Assembly: GCF_901000735.1 (NCBI RefSeq)
Contig: NC_081551.1
Location: forward strand, 14,134,906 to 14,198,905
Length of the DNA: 64,000 nt
From: Corylus avellana
Taxonomy: Eukaryota > Streptophyta > Magnoliopsida > Fagales > Betulaceae
Direction of reading: 5' to 3'
In this document: positions 62,237 to 64,000 of the stretch, one piece after another
Layout: each line of letters opens with the position of its first letter
Numbering within the stretch: position 1 is the first letter of the stretch
Made by a program: the position numbers and the translations under genes
Notes under the pieces: generated by a model
Databases searched by the model: none
What the model was told of the DNA's origin: nothing
What the model saw: the letters and a program-made list of their open reading frames with translations, nothing else

Positions 62237-64000
62237 TAATAAAATATATAAATATATTAAATATAATATAAAGAGAGAAGAAAGAGAGCGGAAGTATGTA
62301 ATAGACTACATTGTATTGACACTAATTAATTAAAGAGTATTACAGATGTCTCTATTTATAAAGAGATTATGAGTGATAAGCAAGTAACCTAATAGACTAA
62401 AGGAAAGGTAAACCTAGTAGGCTAAGAAAACCCTAGAATCAATAAGGAAGTAAATATCCTTAGAATAATAAATAACCATAACATAATATTCTTAACATTA
62501 ATATACAATCCCATGAAACATGGAGGAGGAAATCATGGAATTGTTGCATTGTCTGGATATGCTTGATCTGATTAGATTTTGTCTTCTAACACTCTCGTGC
62601 AAACTGATGGCAGTAACTTCCTTCAGTTTAATAAACAAAAAGTAATTGGTAGTTTGTCAATTGAATCTTGCCATAAACCACCAGGGGCGGATGGATCTCG
62701 CCGTAAAAAATCAAGGGGCTGTCGGGTCTCGCCGTAAAACATCATTGGGCAGACGGATCTTGCTACAAATTACCGAGGGACGGTCGGATCACACAGCAAA
62801 TACCAAGGGCCGGTCAAATCACGCCGCAGAACCACTAATGGATGTCAGATTTTCACTGCAAACTACCAAAAACCTGAAACTAGGATGAGTAGTGACCAAG
62901 AAGAGAAGAGCCAACATGGCTTGAATGAGCCCGGGTTTTGGTTGTTACCTAGGCTAGAGACATGAAAAAGGCCTGGATTTTAGGCATTACCATAAGGCCA
63001 AGACATTGGGCCAACAATGGGCCATATTGAAAATGACAAACTATGGATTGAAGTGAACCTTGGGTTTTAGATATTACCTCAAGGTCAAAAAAGATGGTTT
63101 TTTTTTTTTTTTTTTTTTTGTGGCAATAAACTCTCTTGATGGAGGAAAGGACGCCGGCACAAGGTAGTCCGGGAACATCTGATGAAGGTGCGACAAAGCT
63201 GTTCGGTGTTGATAGAGATGAGTCGGAGAGGATAGTGGTTGCTGGGCTAGGCGGTGGCGATTGGGCTGTGAGAGGAAGATCGGCGTGGCAAAAAACTCCA
63301 CAGGACCCTTTGGATCAAACACTAGCGTAAGCCGGTTGCTCTGGAACCAAAGACACTTCATCTTGTTCAAATTCTTATCTCACAACAGGGCATTTTTCTT
63401 CTTTTCTCTCTAAGCCAAGATCGACGGAATGAAGGTTGGAAGATCAACGGCACGGCTAGAATGGTGGCAGGCGGCGCTGAAAGGCTGTTGTGCGGCGGAA
63501 GGGAGCAGGGGCTTCACAGGCTTGGATGGCGGCAGTGACTGGATGGGGCGAATAGGAAACGGGGCTAGGATGCCGGATCCGGTAGTAACAGTGGCGGCTG
63601 GACAGCTGCGTGTTGGTGGAGACTCCAAAGGCGAACGACACTGTGCAGTTCTACAAGGCCATGTTCAGTGCTGAGGAAGGTGTGACGGCTGGGCGGCGAC
63701 AGGCTGGACTTCAACTGGCTTGGCGGCGACGAGCTGGATGGAGCCATGGAAGGCCAGACATAGTGTGGGAACCGCTGGGCTGTGAGCGGGAATGGAAGAC
63801 GGTGGCTGGAGGCGTTCACCCGGTGTTAGTGAAGGGGCAGCGGATGAGTGGGACGCAACCGTGCAAATTTTTTTTTTTTTTTTTCAAGAAACAAAAAATA
63901 AATTGAAGGAAAAAGAAATTCACAGGACCATTAGATCGTACAATGGCGTTAGCCTATGTCTTTGATACCATGATAAAATATATAAATATATTAAATATAA
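62237..64000 (-). mobile_element. short non-coding LTR retroelement inserted in CYP76
   Basis: The left LTR is 62237-62591 (minus-strand sense: starts TGTTAGAAGAC, ends TATATTTTATTAA). The same 28 bases that open it on the plus strand (ATAAAATATATAAATATATT and on) recur at 63973-64000, the edge of the second LTR. The primer site TGGTATCAAAGAC lies at 63958-63970 on the minus strand, directly next to that LTR. The 1.4-kb inside has no pol or gag similarity, so it is a TRIM/LARD-like element. A degenerate array of about 36 bp (62660-62870, GGATCTCGCCGTAAA words) lies inside. Confidence 0.85.

Noticed and set aside
63410..63906. GC-rich overlapping frames near the right edge
   Set aside because: They are the inside of a non-coding LTR element; multiple frames on both strands are open and none matches gag or pol.

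Overview
This window is nuclear DNA from a woody eudicot, most likely a rosid. Fagales is my best guess from the repeat families, but the order is not proven. The evidence is intron-rich genes with GT..AG introns, plant-specific gene families, Copia and LINE debris, and many small fold-back DNA transposons in an AT-rich background. I see no bacterial operons, CRISPR array or rRNA.

Layout. (1) 1-4050: intergenic, holding decayed repeats and a Copia gag scrap. (2) 4051-17249, minus: a complete ten-exon gene for an oxysterol-binding protein-related protein with a PH domain and a sterol-binding domain (819 aa as spliced here). Its introns hold a Harbinger-type MITE and a LINE 3' end. (3) 17250-23103: intergenic, AT-rich, with an LTR-like remnant and a tandem duplication directly upstream of the next gene. 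(4) 23104-29204, plus: a complete nine-exon gene for augmin (HAUS) subunit 7, 350 aa. (5) 31226-35822, minus: a synaptotagmin-7/CLB1-like pseudogene, truncated at both ends, with a nonsense codon and a frameshift. (6) 39743-49782: a broken CYP76 copy whose last parts lie about 10 kb apart, separated by two rearranged Copia elements, two 100-N assembly gaps and a scrambled partial copy of the augmin gene. (7) 53780-57125, minus: an intact two-exon CYP76 P450 gene of 500 aa. (8) 57200-62078: MITEs, a hAT element with a perfect 8-bp target duplication, paired palindromic elements and a four-unit minisatellite. (9) 62079 to the end: a frameshifted CYP76 5' fragment cut by a short LTR retroelement that runs off the window.

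The three intact genes are unrelated in pathway: lipid transfer at membrane contacts, microtubule nucleation, and monoterpenoid-type oxidation. The right half behaves as a small, decaying CYP76 cluster that has been a repeated target for transposons. The most unusual structure is 39.7-49.8 kb. Copia parts there occur in permuted order with junctions inside pol rather than at LTR ends, and pieces of the neighbouring AUG7 gene recur in both orientations. Misassembly around the N gaps has to be excluded first. I found no clear new biological system; what stands out is genome rearrangement and MITE biology.
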